A DNA stretch of 64,000 bases from Psychrobacter raelei (GTDB taxonomy: Bacteria; Pseudomonadota; Gammaproteobacteria; Pseudomonadales; Moraxellaceae). Every line of letters begins with the position of its first letter. Positions within the stretch are counted from its first letter, which is position 1. The position numbers and the translations under genes are program-made. The notes beneath the pieces are model-generated. The model searched no databases. It saw only the letters and a program-made list of their open reading frames with translations, and was not told the origin of the DNA. This document shows positions 10,424-18,691 of the stretch, one piece after another. Location of the stretch: positions 496,001-560,000 of the forward strand of contig NZ_CP093310.2 in NCBI RefSeq assembly GCF_022631235.3, in the 5' to 3' direction.

Positions 10424-13400
10424 ATGCGAAAAAAAATAATCGATTTTAGCAGTGCTTATGCTCAGCTTATTTTGCTGGTGTTTTTGCCGATAGTTATTCT
10501 TGCTGCGGTGGGGGCGTATTTAGTCCAAAAAGAGTCCAGCAAAGCCATTAAATCTGAGCAGCACACACTGGCGACTGCCGCTTTAATTCGCTATGAACCC
10601 ATGGTAAAACAACTGCTGCCAGTTATTCTTAGCAATCAAAGCCTAACTGAGCAGCAAGTAGCCCCTCAACATTCAAGCCGTCAAGCCAATGAGGGGCCAT
10701 CTACTTGGCAAGTGGATACGGAAGCTGCTTCTGACAAAGTGCTGCCAAAGCCGGCGGCGCAAATACAAAGCACAGGGGATAGGGCCGCGGATGCTGTCGT
10801 TAAGATGACTTTGCCCGATGAGCTGATTGATGCGAAAGCCATGGCCGATGAGCCTGAGGTTGAGCAAAGCCTAAAATCACTAGATGATGTAAAAAAGCGG
10901 ATTGGCTTTATTTTATCTTCTATGAATAACAATCAGCACGTGCAGCGTGTGGCAATCATTGATTCTAATGGCAAGGTGTTGGCAGCGTCGGGCGATATCA
11001 GCACCACCTCTTGGGAGCAGATGAGTCAGCAATACAAGGCCGATCAGCAAGGCTTTATTTCAGGTATCCCGACTGAGATTGGCACAGCGTACGGCCGCTC
11101 ACTGGGCAATTATGAAGGCATGCAGTATTGGCTATTTGTTGATATGGACAATGAGCCCTTGACCATTGCTCGGCTGAAGGTGTGGCTAGGGCTGGGTATT
11201 ACCGGATTATTCACTTTATTAATGCTGCTGCTGAGCTTAAATATCTATGCCAAGCGCTGGATTGCCCCTATTTATGATTTAAGACTGCATTTGCAGCAAA
11301 TCACTCCTGAGAACATGTATCTGCCAGTCAATACCCAGTCAAGTGGCGAGCTCAACCAGTTGCAACAAGATCTGCTCAAGACATTGCGCCGCTTATATGG
11401 CGACTTTCAAGAGCTCAAGGATCACTCAGATCAGACTGAAGATGACTTACGAGATGCCTTTGATGAGATGGAAATGCAAAACATCTTTATTCGTGAAGCA
11501 CGCGATCAGGCCATCTCCAGTAGCCAAGCCAAATCGGCGTTTTTGGCCAATATTAGCCATGAGCTGCGCACGCCGCTCAACAGTATTGATGGCTTTATTA
11601 ACCTATTGGCTCGACATGGCGATCTGACGGCTGAGCAGGATTTGTATGTGCAGACCATTCGTAAATCCTCTGCACATCTATTGGCACTCGTGAATGATGT
11701 CTTAGATTTCTCAAAGATTGAGGCCGGCAAGCTGGTGCTAGATAAACATGAGTTTAGCTTATATTCTGCCATTTATGATGTGATGGATATGCTCTCGCCG
11801 CTGGCTGCTGAAAAAGGCCTGCGCATGGCAGTGCTCTACTACAATGATGTACCCAATACCATCATTGGGGATGCACTACGGGTCAAGCAGGTACTAACCA
11901 ACTTAGTGGGTAACGCTATTAAATTCACTGATGTGGGTGAAGTGGTGGTGCGAGTCGGCATCGATGAGATTGAAGATGCCAGCGTGATTGAAGCCAGTGG
12001 ACAGGCAGAAGACGAGGCCAAGAGTCATCATGCCAAAGTGGCCACTGACAAAGACAACAGCGGTAGCATGATACATATTGCGATACAAGACACTGGACAT
12101 GGATTATCTGAAAAAGCCAAAAGCCAGTTGTTCAAAAGCTTTAGCCAAGGCGACCCATCCATTACCCGTCAATATGGCGGCACGGGTCTAGGGCTGGTGA
12201 TTTCCAAACAATTAACCAAGCTTATGGGCGGTAAAATTGGTTTTTATGACAATGATAACAATGCCGCCCAGTCGCAATTGGTGCTACCTGAGCCAGGTTT
12301 ATCGGCAGGATCGGTGAATAAGAACCCGATGAGAACCGGCGCAACCTTCTGGTTTAGTATTCCCTCTTATGTCGATATAGATGAGTTATCTGACCAAGAG
12401 TTTGGCGTCGGCTATGAGCAAGAATTGACCGATGAGCAGCTCCAGCTCCCCATGTTACGCCCGTTCGCACAAACTCAAGGTGATGATGACAAACCCTTTG
12501 ATATGCTGGTATGGATTAACCATCCTTCTAGTATTCAAGTGTTTATGGCGGCAGTGCGGCCGCTCAATATCAATGTGACCATGGCACGCTCTTTGGCCGG
12601 TGCTCTTGAGAAGTTAAAAGAGGAGGGCAACCGCTGGGATTGGGTGGTGATTGATGGCGGTGAGAGTGAAACTCGTGAAGATCGGGCCGCATTATTAAAG
12701 CAAATCCGTCTGCATTATCAAGGTAAGCTGGCCATTTATGGCTATCAAGTGGCGCTAGATGCCACGTTGCTTGAGCGTTACAAGGCGATGGGGCTGTATC
12801 AGCCGCTAGATAAGCGCCAGTTATATAGCATGTTAGACACCCGCACTACCAATGTCTCAACCTTGGTGGCCCCTCCAACTTGGCAAGGAGTGACCATCTT
12901 GGCTGTCGACGATCATCTGCCCAATTTACTGGTATTAGATGCCTTGTTAAGCGAGCTGGGTATTAAGGTGATTACCGCCAACAGTGGTTATGATGCCGTA
13001 GAGATTATTGGCAAGCAGCTCATGTATGACACTTACGACAGTAAGCAGGCAGCCGCCTTAGAGGATAAGGCGACAGGCGCAACCCCAAAAGACGCTCAAA
13101 GCTCAAGCTTGCCCGTACAGCCTACTACCATTGATTTGGTATTTATGGATGTACAAATGCCGCGCATGTCAGGCGATGAGGCAGCAAAAAAGATTCGTCA
13201 GTTGGAGGCCGATGCGCAAAAAGAGCATAAAAATTACCACAAACGCTTGCCTATTATTGCGCTAACGGCGCATGGCTTGGCCGATGGTAAAGACAAGTTT
13301 ATTGCCGCTGGTATTGATGATTATGTGGGCAAGCCCATTAGTCGCCCGCAGCTATTACAAATTCTGCAGCGCTGGCTGGGGCGGGGTGCTGAGGCCGCAA

Positions 13401-13897
13401 ATCCGGCCTTAAAGCCTGAGCCTAACTTGGCACAAAAACAAAAGCAAGATGAGCATGAGCAGGTGCAAGATGAGTTACTTATTGTGGACTGGAAGGATGC
13501 GCTCATGCGCTCGGCCAATAAGCCGGACTTGGCCAAGCAGCTGCTACATATGATGCAAGATTCTGTCGCCGATGAGCTACAAGCCTTGCAGCAAGCGTGG
13601 GAAGATAGAGACCGTGAGCAATTGGCACAGATTGCCCATCGTATCTTAGGCGCCAGTCGTTACTCTGGGGTACCGCAAATCCGTCAAGCTAGCCAAGATT
13701 TAGAAGACAAATGCCTGCTTAATGTGCAGCATACCATACCGTCGCAATTTGCAATGCTTGAGGAGTACTATACAGTCCTTATTTCTAGCCTAAAAATGTT
13801 GCAAGCTTTGGATTTAGATGCTTATATTACTCAGCAGATGCAAGAAAGTGATGAGAAAGCATTAAGTGAAAATGATATGACTTGGAAAATGATCTAA
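10424..13897 (+). CDS. gacS: Hybrid sensor histidine kinase of the GacS/BarA type
   Basis: Inner-membrane sensor kinase predicted to feed the GacA/Rsm pathway. The 1157 residues hold TM1 (about 12-32), a periplasmic sensor segment (~33-250), TM2 (~252-276) and a HAMP-like linker. HisKA follows, with phospho-acceptor H379 (ANISHELRTPLN), then HATPase_c (N-box NLVGNAIKF, G-boxes DTGHGLS and GGTGLGL). Next are a degenerate receiver-like segment (~688-800), a true receiver with D909 (VFMDVQMPRMSG, lysine in GKPISRP) and an HPt domain with H1072 (IAHRILGASRYSG). The ATG at 10424 is chosen because MRKK precedes TM1 in positive-inside fashion; a TTG at 10373 is a weaker option. The cognate gacA is not in this window. 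The symbol rests on architecture and on the neighbouring cysM/rlmD/relA. Confidence 0.88.
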   Translation: MRKKIIDFSSAYAQLILLVFLPIVILAAVGAYLVQKESSKAIKSEQHTLATAALIRYEPMVKQLLPVILSNQSLTEQQVAPQHSSRQANEGPSTWQVDTEAASDKVLPKPAAQIQSTGDRAADAVVKMTLPDELIDAKAMADEPEVEQSLKSLDDVKKRIGFILSSMNNNQHVQRVAIIDSNGKVLAASGDISTTSWEQMSQQYKADQQGFISGIPTEIGTAYGRSLGNYEGMQYWLFVDMDNEPLTIARLKVWLGLGITGLFTLLMLLLSLNIYAKRWIAPIYDLRLHLQQITPENMYLPVNTQSSGELNQLQQDLLKTLRRLYGDFQELKDHSDQTEDDLRDAFDEMEMQNIFIREARDQAISSSQAKSAFLANISHELRTPLNSIDGFINLLARHGDLTAEQDLYVQTIRKSSAHLLALVNDVLDFSKIEAGKLVLDKHEFSLYSAIYDVMDMLSPLAAEKGLRMAVLYYNDVPNTIIGDALRVKQVLTNLVGNAIKFTDVGEVVVRVGIDEIEDASVIEASGQAEDEAKSHHAKVATDKDNSGSMIHIAIQDTGHGLSEKAKSQLFKSFSQGDPSITRQYGGTGLGLVISKQLTKLMGGKIGFYDNDNNAAQSQLVLPEPGLSAGSVNKNPMRTGATFWFSIPSYVDIDELSDQEFGVGYEQELTDEQLQLPMLRPFAQTQGDDDKPFDMLVWINHPSSIQVFMAAVRPLNINVTMARSLAGALEKLKEEGNRWDWVVIDGGESETREDRAALLKQIRLHYQGKLAIYGYQVALDATLLERYKAMGLYQPLDKRQLYSMLDTRTTNVSTLVAPPTWQGVTILAVDDHLPNLLVLDALLSELGIKVITANSGYDAVEIIGKQLMYDTYDSKQAAALEDKATGATPKDAQSSSLPVQPTTIDLVFMDVQMPRMSGDEAAKKIRQLEADAQKEHKNYHKRLPIIALTAHGLADGKDKFIAAGIDDYVGKPISRPQLLQILQRWLGRGAEAANPALKPEPNLAQKQKQDEHEQVQDELLIVDWKDALMRSANKPDLAKQLLHMMQDSVADELQALQQAWEDRDREQLAQIAHRILGASRYSGVPQIRQASQDLEDKCLLNVQHTIPSQFAMLEEYYTVLISSLKMLQALDLDAYITQQMQESDEKALSENDMTWKMI

Positions 13898-13949
13898 CCC
13901 TATAAAGTTAACGGAACTGACCTTAACTAATCCTAAGCAGAGAGCTAAT

Positions 13950-14777
13950 ATGTCATCTTTATTCAGTCAAAAATTAAATGAAAAATACACCACATTGGCG
14001 TTAAGTGAGGCCGATGAGGTGTTGACCGTCTCGCTCAATCGCCCGGACAAAAAAAACGCCATGAGCCTGCGTATGATGCGTGAGCTTATCGATGTGGCTG
14101 AGCGCCTAAAAAAAGACCGTAGCATCCGTTCAGTGATTATCAACGGGGCAGGTGATAGCTTTTGTGCTGGGATTGATCTTAGTGACTTAAACAATCCCAA
14201 AAATGCCATGATGGGCTTGTATGAGCTGCTAAAGCCTACCCAAAGTATCTTTCAAAGAGTATGTTTAATATGGCGTGAAGTGCCAGTGCCGGTGATTGTG
14301 GTTACCCAAGGTTATTGTATTGGGGCAGGCATGCAACTGGCTTTAGCCTGTGATTTTCGTATCTCCACCCCCGATTGTCAGTTTGCAATTATGGAGGCCA
14401 AATGGGGCTTAGTGCCCGACATGGGATTGACTCAGTCAGCCCTTCATGTGTTGCCAGTAGATGTCCTAAAAGAGCTGACCATGACCGCGCGCTTAATTGA
14501 TGCCAATCAAGCTGAGCAGCTGCACTTAGTCACTCACATTGACGATACTCCTTATGAGCGTGCGCACGCTTTGGCCACAGAGATTGCCACCCGTTCACCT
14601 GATGCCGTATTGGCCAGTAAACGGGTCATTAATCAGATGACCAAACAAAGCTTTTGTGCTTTGTATCAAGAAAAAATGTGGCAACTTAAGCTGATGGGCG
14701 GGGGCAAAAACCGTAAATTAGCGATAAAAAAAGCCAAAGACAATAGTGTGCAGTTTTTAAAGCGTCAATTTAGTTAG
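13950..14777 (+). CDS. Enoyl-CoA hydratase/isomerase (crotonase) family protein
   Basis: Crotonase-fold enzyme acting on an acyl-CoA thioester. The oxyanion-hole segments are visible (DSFCAGIDLSDL near residues 68-79; GYCIGAGMQLALACDFRIS near 127-145), as is a glutamate in IMEAKWGLVPDMG (~150) at the position of a catalytic residue. A 275-residue length is normal. The exact substrate cannot be told from sequence; hydratase or dienoyl-CoA isomerase are both possible. It starts 52 bp after gacS on the same strand and is followed by a strong terminator, so it may be cotranscribed with gacS, although no functional link is obvious. Confidence 0.87.
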   Translation: MSSLFSQKLNEKYTTLALSEADEVLTVSLNRPDKKNAMSLRMMRELIDVAERLKKDRSIRSVIINGAGDSFCAGIDLSDLNNPKNAMMGLYELLKPTQSIFQRVCLIWREVPVPVIVVTQGYCIGAGMQLALACDFRISTPDCQFAIMEAKWGLVPDMGLTQSALHVLPVDVLKELTMTARLIDANQAEQLHLVTHIDDTPYERAHALATEIATRSPDAVLASKRVINQMTKQSFCALYQEKMWQLKLMGGGKNRKLAIKKAKDNSVQFLKRQFS

Positions 14778-14820
14778 GGGCGACATAGCCGGTAGTGAGC
14801 ACTGCGTTATTTTTAAAATA

Positions 14821-14868
14821 AAAGCCCAGTCATGAGCCCAGTAAGCGATAAAACCTACTGGGCTTTTT
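14821..14868 (+). terminator. Terminator after the crotonase gene
   Basis: AAAGCCCAGT (14821-14830) pairs with ACTGGGCTTT (14857-14866), followed by T-rich sequence. A second copy of GCCCAGTA inside the loop (about 14836-14843) allows an alternative, shorter hairpin with the same right arm. Confidence 0.78.
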
Positions 14869-15051
14869 GGTTTTTAAAGGTTAATTTTACAGCGGGGGTG
14901 AACATCACTTTGTAGTTCGGTAAGCATGCGTAAATTTCGTTGACTATATAAAGGATAAGAGTAGGCTACCTGTGTTAAATTGGGTATCATCATAAGGTTG
15001 CTTTTTGATATTGGTGATATCAAGTGTATTAATAACATCACAATAAAATAA

Positions 15052-15066
15052 ATAGGTAATACCTAT
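15052..15066. promoter_or_regulatory. Operator-like palindrome upstream of the MFS exporter
   Basis: ATAGGTA-A-TACCTAT is a 7-bp inverted repeat with a 1-nt centre, 29 bp upstream of the transporter start. Its size and position fit a repressor operator, but no regulator gene is adjacent. The rest of the 14778-15094 gap holds the terminator above and AT-rich leader. Confidence 0.4.
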
Positions 15067-15094
15067 ATTAAACCTTTAGCTCTGTGTGAGATTT

Positions 15095-16309
15095 ATGTCA
15101 AATACTCAAAATTCTACGCCAAAACTGCCTGTAGCATGGATTATGATGCTGGGGCTTATCGTGGCCATCGGCCCATTATCTATCGACATGTACCTACCTG
15201 CGCTGCCAACAATGGCTGAGGATTTTGGGGTCAGTACCGCTCAGATTTCAAACTCAGTACCGGCATATTTTGCCGGCTTGGTCTTCGGCCAGCTGATATA
15301 TGGGCCGTTAAGTGACCGCGTTGGCCGAGTCAAGCCGCTGTATTTTGGTATGACCTTGTATGTCATTGCTTCGCTGATTTGTGCCACCACCGACAGTCAA
15401 TATGTGCTGTTTGCAGCGCGCACCTTGCAAGCTTTAGGGGCGTGTGTTGGGGCGGTGGTTACCCGAGCCGCCATTCGTGATACCTTGCCGCCCAAACAAA
15501 TGGCCAAAGCCTTCTCTATTATGGTATTGGTGATGGGACTGGCGCCAATTTTAGCGCCTTCACTGGGTGCCGCATTTTTACGCTTTTTTGATTGGCATGT
15601 GATTTTTTGGTTCTTGGCAGGTTTTGGGGTACTAAACTTGCTGCTGACCAAGTTCTTTTTTAAAGAAACCTTGACTGAAGAAAACCGAAATTACAAACCT
15701 TTGAATACCATTTTAAGTCAATATCTAGACTTACTAAAAGATCCCTCTTTTGGGTTTCCGGCTATTGGTGCCGGTCTATTAATGGGCTCAATGTTTGTTT
15801 ATATCAGTGCAGCGCCCGAGCTATTAATGGATGGCTATGGGCTAACGGAGAGCCAGTTTAGTTTAATATTTGGTATGAATGCCGCAGGTTTTGTGGCACT
15901 CACTCAGGTGAACCAGTTTTTAACCAATAGGTTTCGTCTGATTAGCTTACTGCGTTTTGGGGCAGTTATGCAGGCAGTTGCTGCGATAGGACTGTTGTTG
16001 TTAGGTGTGATTTATGGTGCAGAGGCTTGGTTGCCATTGGTACTTATCTGTATTTTCTTCTGTATTGCCGGTTTGGGGTTAACTCAGCCGAATGCCTCAG
16101 CAATTGCCTTGGCGTTTCAAAAACACCGCGCCGGTATGGCCAGTGCCTTACAAGGCTCATTAATGTTTTGTGTGGGTATTTTTGGCGGCTTATTGCTCAA
16201 CTTATTTCCGGTAAACCCTGTGTTTAAGCTTGGGGCCACCATGTCAATCTTAATGTGTTTGGGCACCTTTTTGATTTATCGCATGGATAAGAATTTAAAC
16301 CTAGAGTAG
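15095..16309 (+). CDS. Bcr/CflA family drug-resistance MFS transporter
   Basis: Proton-coupled exporter of the DHA1 (Bcr/CflA) family in the inner membrane. The 404-residue protein has about 12 hydrophobic segments. Signature motifs are the Bcr/CflA N-terminal LSIDMYLPALP, loop 2-3 motif A YGPLSDRVGRVKPL, and the TM4-TM5 region VTRAAIRDT with APILAPSLGA (motif C-like). The real substrate is unknown; relatives export bicyclomycin, chloramphenicol, sulfonamides or cysteine. The ATG at 15095 is preceded by GTGAG at 15086-15090; an alternative GTG at 15086 would overlap that site. Transcribed alone, with a palindrome just upstream. Confidence 0.92.
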   Translation: MSNTQNSTPKLPVAWIMMLGLIVAIGPLSIDMYLPALPTMAEDFGVSTAQISNSVPAYFAGLVFGQLIYGPLSDRVGRVKPLYFGMTLYVIASLICATTDSQYVLFAARTLQALGACVGAVVTRAAIRDTLPPKQMAKAFSIMVLVMGLAPILAPSLGAAFLRFFDWHVIFWFLAGFGVLNLLLTKFFFKETLTEENRNYKPLNTILSQYLDLLKDPSFGFPAIGAGLLMGSMFVYISAAPELLMDGYGLTESQFSLIFGMNAAGFVALTQVNQFLTNRFRLISLLRFGAVMQAVAAIGLLLLGVIYGAEAWLPLVLICIFFCIAGLGLTQPNASAIALAFQKHRAGMASALQGSLMFCVGIFGGLLLNLFPVNPVFKLGATMSILMCLGTFLIYRMDKNLNLE

Positions 16310-16423
16310 AGGTAAGACACGGGGTCACGCCAGCAACATGCAGCCATCAGCAGCTGCTTTGACGCAAAAAATACGTTTTGTAGATAGCGCCTAAATTGGC
16401 GGTACTATGGGCCGCAAAGACTA

Positions 16424-16450
16424 CCCACCATCACCGTTTGGCTTGGTGGG
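16424..16450. terminator. Hairpin between MFS gene and lipoprotein gene
   Basis: CCCACCA (16424-16430) pairs with TGGTGGG (16444-16450) between two convergent genes. There is no clear T-run, so termination is uncertain. Confidence 0.4.
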
Positions 16451-16487
16451 AGTTGCCCAGAGTACGCATCAACAGTGCGTTGACGTA

Positions 16488-16979
16488 TCACCAGCCTGGA
16501 CGCCAAAAAGGACTGCGCCAGCTATAAGGTGAAGCGTAGCCATAACGCCCGTAGCCCCAAGGATAAGGCGCACTCAAGTACTCCATATCCCGTTGACGCA
16601 GATAATAGTAGCGACCCTGATTATAAGCCTCTTCTAGTTTTTCTATGTTCTCAAGCGGACAAACAGGCTGCCAAGCATAACCCTCACGGCCAAGCTTATA
16701 AGCATTAAGCTCGGTACAAAACTGCTTTAAGCCTTGCTGACGACCTTGCTCCCACAACTCGCGGTTTGGTGCACTATTGGCCACCGGACTACAGTTTTCA
16801 ATATGCCTACCGAAATAGGCGCCCGAGCGACCAGCCAGCCCGTCAGCATAGCCAATATCTTGCCAGTTGCCTGCCTGACACTGCTGCGGCGATAGTGCTT
16901 GGGTAGTCGCGCAACCAGACAGCACAACCATAGCCGTACCGAATACGGTGGTCAGTAACGTGGTTTGCAAAAAAGTCAT
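16488..16979 (-). CDS. DUF2799-like lipoprotein
   Basis: A 163-residue predicted lipoprotein of unknown function. The signal peptide ends in the lipobox LSGC near residues 19-22. The mature part has repeated short segments ending in glycine and aromatic residues (WQDIGYADGLAGRSG, WEQGRQQGLKQFC, YKLGREGY, YNQGRYYYL), which is the pattern of DUF2799 proteins. The C-terminus is rich in Tyr, Trp, Pro and Arg (PYPWGYGRYGYASPYSW). Four cysteines in the mature part could form disulfides in the periplasm. A good ribosome binding site (AAGGAGCAA) precedes the ATG. The mobile element at 17067 lies just upstream, but about 90 bp of its own leader remain. Confidence 0.75.
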   Translation of the reverse strand: MTFLQTTLLTTVFGTAMVVLSGCATTQALSPQQCQAGNWQDIGYADGLAGRSGAYFGRHIENCSPVANSAPNRELWEQGRQQGLKQFCTELNAYKLGREGYAWQPVCPLENIEKLEEAYNQGRYYYLRQRDMEYLSAPYPWGYGRYGYASPYSWRSPFWRPGW

Positions 16980-17066
16980 CTTATTGCTCCTTAAAAAAAG
17001 CCATTACTTATAGTGCCACGTTATTCACTTATCGGCTATTGTGCTTCTGTTATTATAAAGATGATG

Positions 17067-17190
17067 TTGACTTCCTCCCCTCCCTAAAGTGAGGGGATTC
17101 CTTCTACAAGACGGTCAAGCCCGACCGCAAGGATGTTTTTAGCAGCATTGATATCTCTATCATGCCATGTGCCACACTCAGCACACCTCC
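17067..17190 (-). ncRNA. Candidate omega/re-RNA from the tnpB 3' end
   Basis: TnpB nucleases use a guide RNA made from the 3' end of their own gene through the transposon right end, with the guide taken from flanking DNA. Here the last codons contain CGGTC...GACCG (a hairpin), and the stop codon lies inside the right-end hairpin CCCCTCAC-TTTA-GGGAGGGG. The predicted guide would begin just past GTCAA, reading CATCATCTTTATAATAACAG from 17066 downward. The 5' limit of the RNA is a guess. Confidence 0.5.
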
Positions 17191-18190
17191 ATCCTCTTAT
17201 TCCAAGACCTGCTCTACCGCTTAAGCTACTGTCACTTATTTTAAGGCAGCACGAGCAGGTCTGGGTAGTGTAACTCTCATTTACCATCTCAAACTGACAA
17301 CCTGCATGCTTGCATTTGTATTCCAGTTGTCTTTTGAGTTCAAACCAACCTGCATCGTATGTCGATTTAGCCAGTTTGATCATCGAATTGGTAAATGAGC
17401 GTGATTTAACATCACCAACCACTATCAAAGCATTGCCCTGCACAAGCTTGGTGGTGAATTTATGAGTTAAGTCTAATCTTGTGTTTTTGATTTTGGCGTG
17501 GATTGCTTTGACACGTTTTTTATTATTAGCACGCTGGGCTACTGCTAATTTATTCGCCCACTTTTGCGTTTGTTTAGTTGTCAGCTTATCACCGTTTGAT
17601 GTGGTAGCAGATTCCTTTAAGCCTAAGTCAATACCAACGCTGCCTTTGCCACTTACTTGTCTAGGAAAATCTTTGACGGTAATACAGGCATACCAACGAT
17701 TACGGCTGTCTTGCACTATCTCAAGCGTGTTGATTTGATATAGACTTAGATTATAGCTATCAAATACGTCTATGATTACCTTTTGACCTTTACAGAGCGA
17801 TAGCTGTATGGTTGATTTAAGTGTTTTCTTCCCCGTTTGTCTGGTATGTAGATACTTGATGGCAGATTTTTTAAAAGGAATCCAGCCTAAACTTTTTCGC
17901 TTGGCATCGGGACGATTGGTTCGCCAATTTAGTTTGGCTTTTTTAAATTGCTTACGAGATTTGGCGTGAGTTTCGTTAATGGCTTGCAACGTTTGCGAGT
18001 GCAAGCCTAAATACTCACCACTACCTTTGGTGTATTCATTAAGGTCGTAGGCTGAAAAGAATTTACCAGTCTTTTGTAGGTGTTTGTAACTTACGTCATT
18101 AACATAGTTCCACGCATAGTTAACACTACCAGCTATTTTGTTTAGCTGGTTTACGTGTTTGTCTTTGATGCGTAGCTTGAGTGTTTTCAT
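17084..18190 (-). CDS. tnpB: TnpB-family RNA-guided endonuclease (IS605 OrfB)
   Basis: A 368-residue TnpB with the order: N-terminal helical/wedge region (1-180), RuvC-I with D188 (SVGIDLGLKES), RuvC-II region at 253-266 (NALIVVGDVKSRSF), zinc finger with CSCC (312-315) and CAEC (336-339), and RuvC-III with D346 (HDRDINAAKN). In classic TnpB the second motif is I-x-x-E-D-L; here the glutamate position is glycine (G259). A nearby E290 (QLEYKCKHAG) could replace it, as in described TnpB groups with rearranged RuvC-II. So activity is plausible but not certain. The gene is intact, with no frameshift. The stop codon TAG lies within the right-end hairpin. It lacks the HTH and C-terminal tail of some longer TnpBs. 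Confidence 0.9.
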   Translation of the reverse strand: MKTLKLRIKDKHVNQLNKIAGSVNYAWNYVNDVSYKHLQKTGKFFSAYDLNEYTKGSGEYLGLHSQTLQAINETHAKSRKQFKKAKLNWRTNRPDAKRKSLGWIPFKKSAIKYLHTRQTGKKTLKSTIQLSLCKGQKVIIDVFDSYNLSLYQINTLEIVQDSRNRWYACITVKDFPRQVSGKGSVGIDLGLKESATTSNGDKLTTKQTQKWANKLAVAQRANNKKRVKAIHAKIKNTRLDLTHKFTTKLVQGNALIVVGDVKSRSFTNSMIKLAKSTYDAGWFELKRQLEYKCKHAGCQFEMVNESYTTQTCSCCLKISDSSLSGRAGLGIRGWRCAECGTWHDRDINAAKNILAVGLDRLVEGIPSL

Positions 18191-18253
18191 AGGGTTAGTA
18201 TGGCGAGGTTAATTTTAACTTGCAATACTTTAAATACTGATCACGACAGTGTG

Positions 18254-18308
18254 TGTCGCCTTATATCCACCCCCTGAAGTGGGTAGTTTTACGGCGACCG
18301 GTGATAAA
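18254..18308 (-). repeat. Left-end hairpin of the tnpB element
   Basis: This 55-nt stretch (minus sense) matches 44791-44845 at 52 of 55 positions. It folds with GTCGCC/GGCGAC outer and ACCC/GGGT inner pairs and begins at TTTATCACC. Confidence 0.85.
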
Positions 18309-18691
18309 CCAAGCTGTCAACACAGCTCATGTATTGCGGTGTATTGCTGCTGATGCCATAAAAGCGTTGTTGATATTTACTTGAGCTTTGAGCGAATACC
18401 GGTAGAATTGTGTAAGTGGCAAAAAATCTTAACACGCTATCAAGTTATACTCTAAAGTTGTGCTAGCAAGATAAGCGATAGAAATAAGGTATTATCAATG
18501 ACTTAAGCCGCTATTAGGTCATGACATAATAAGGCGACAGGGCACGGGCGCGAAATTAAGAGATAACAAGTCGACACCCTTATAAAAAACAGATATAAAT
18601 AGGGATAGGACAGTAAAACAGTATGACTTTAACAAAAGCGCTGAGAACAGCAGATTAAAACGACAGATAAAAAATAAAATGAGCAACGATT
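18309..18691. other. Intergenic region upstream of parA-like gene
   Basis: About 380 bp between the mobile element and the ATPase gene. Only AT-rich sequence and short imperfect repeats are visible. No gene or convincing promoter is seen. Confidence 0.5.

Larger units (their letters stand above)
17067..18308 (-). mobile_element. IS200/IS605-type element carrying tnpB only
   Basis: A 1.24-kb element whose two ends match the ends of the element at 44791-45128. The left end (18254-18308, minus sense) is an imperfect hairpin with GTCGCC...GGCGAC outer and ACCC...GGGT inner arms. The right end (17067-17102) is the hairpin CCCCTCACTTTAGGGAGGGG plus GGAAGTCAA. Left and right ends differ in sequence and are hairpins rather than terminal inverted repeats, as expected for IS605-family elements. 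The only gene is tnpB. No tnpA (HUH transposase) exists here, so movement would need one in trans. The sequence TTTAT at the left boundary is the probable target site. Confidence 0.85.
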
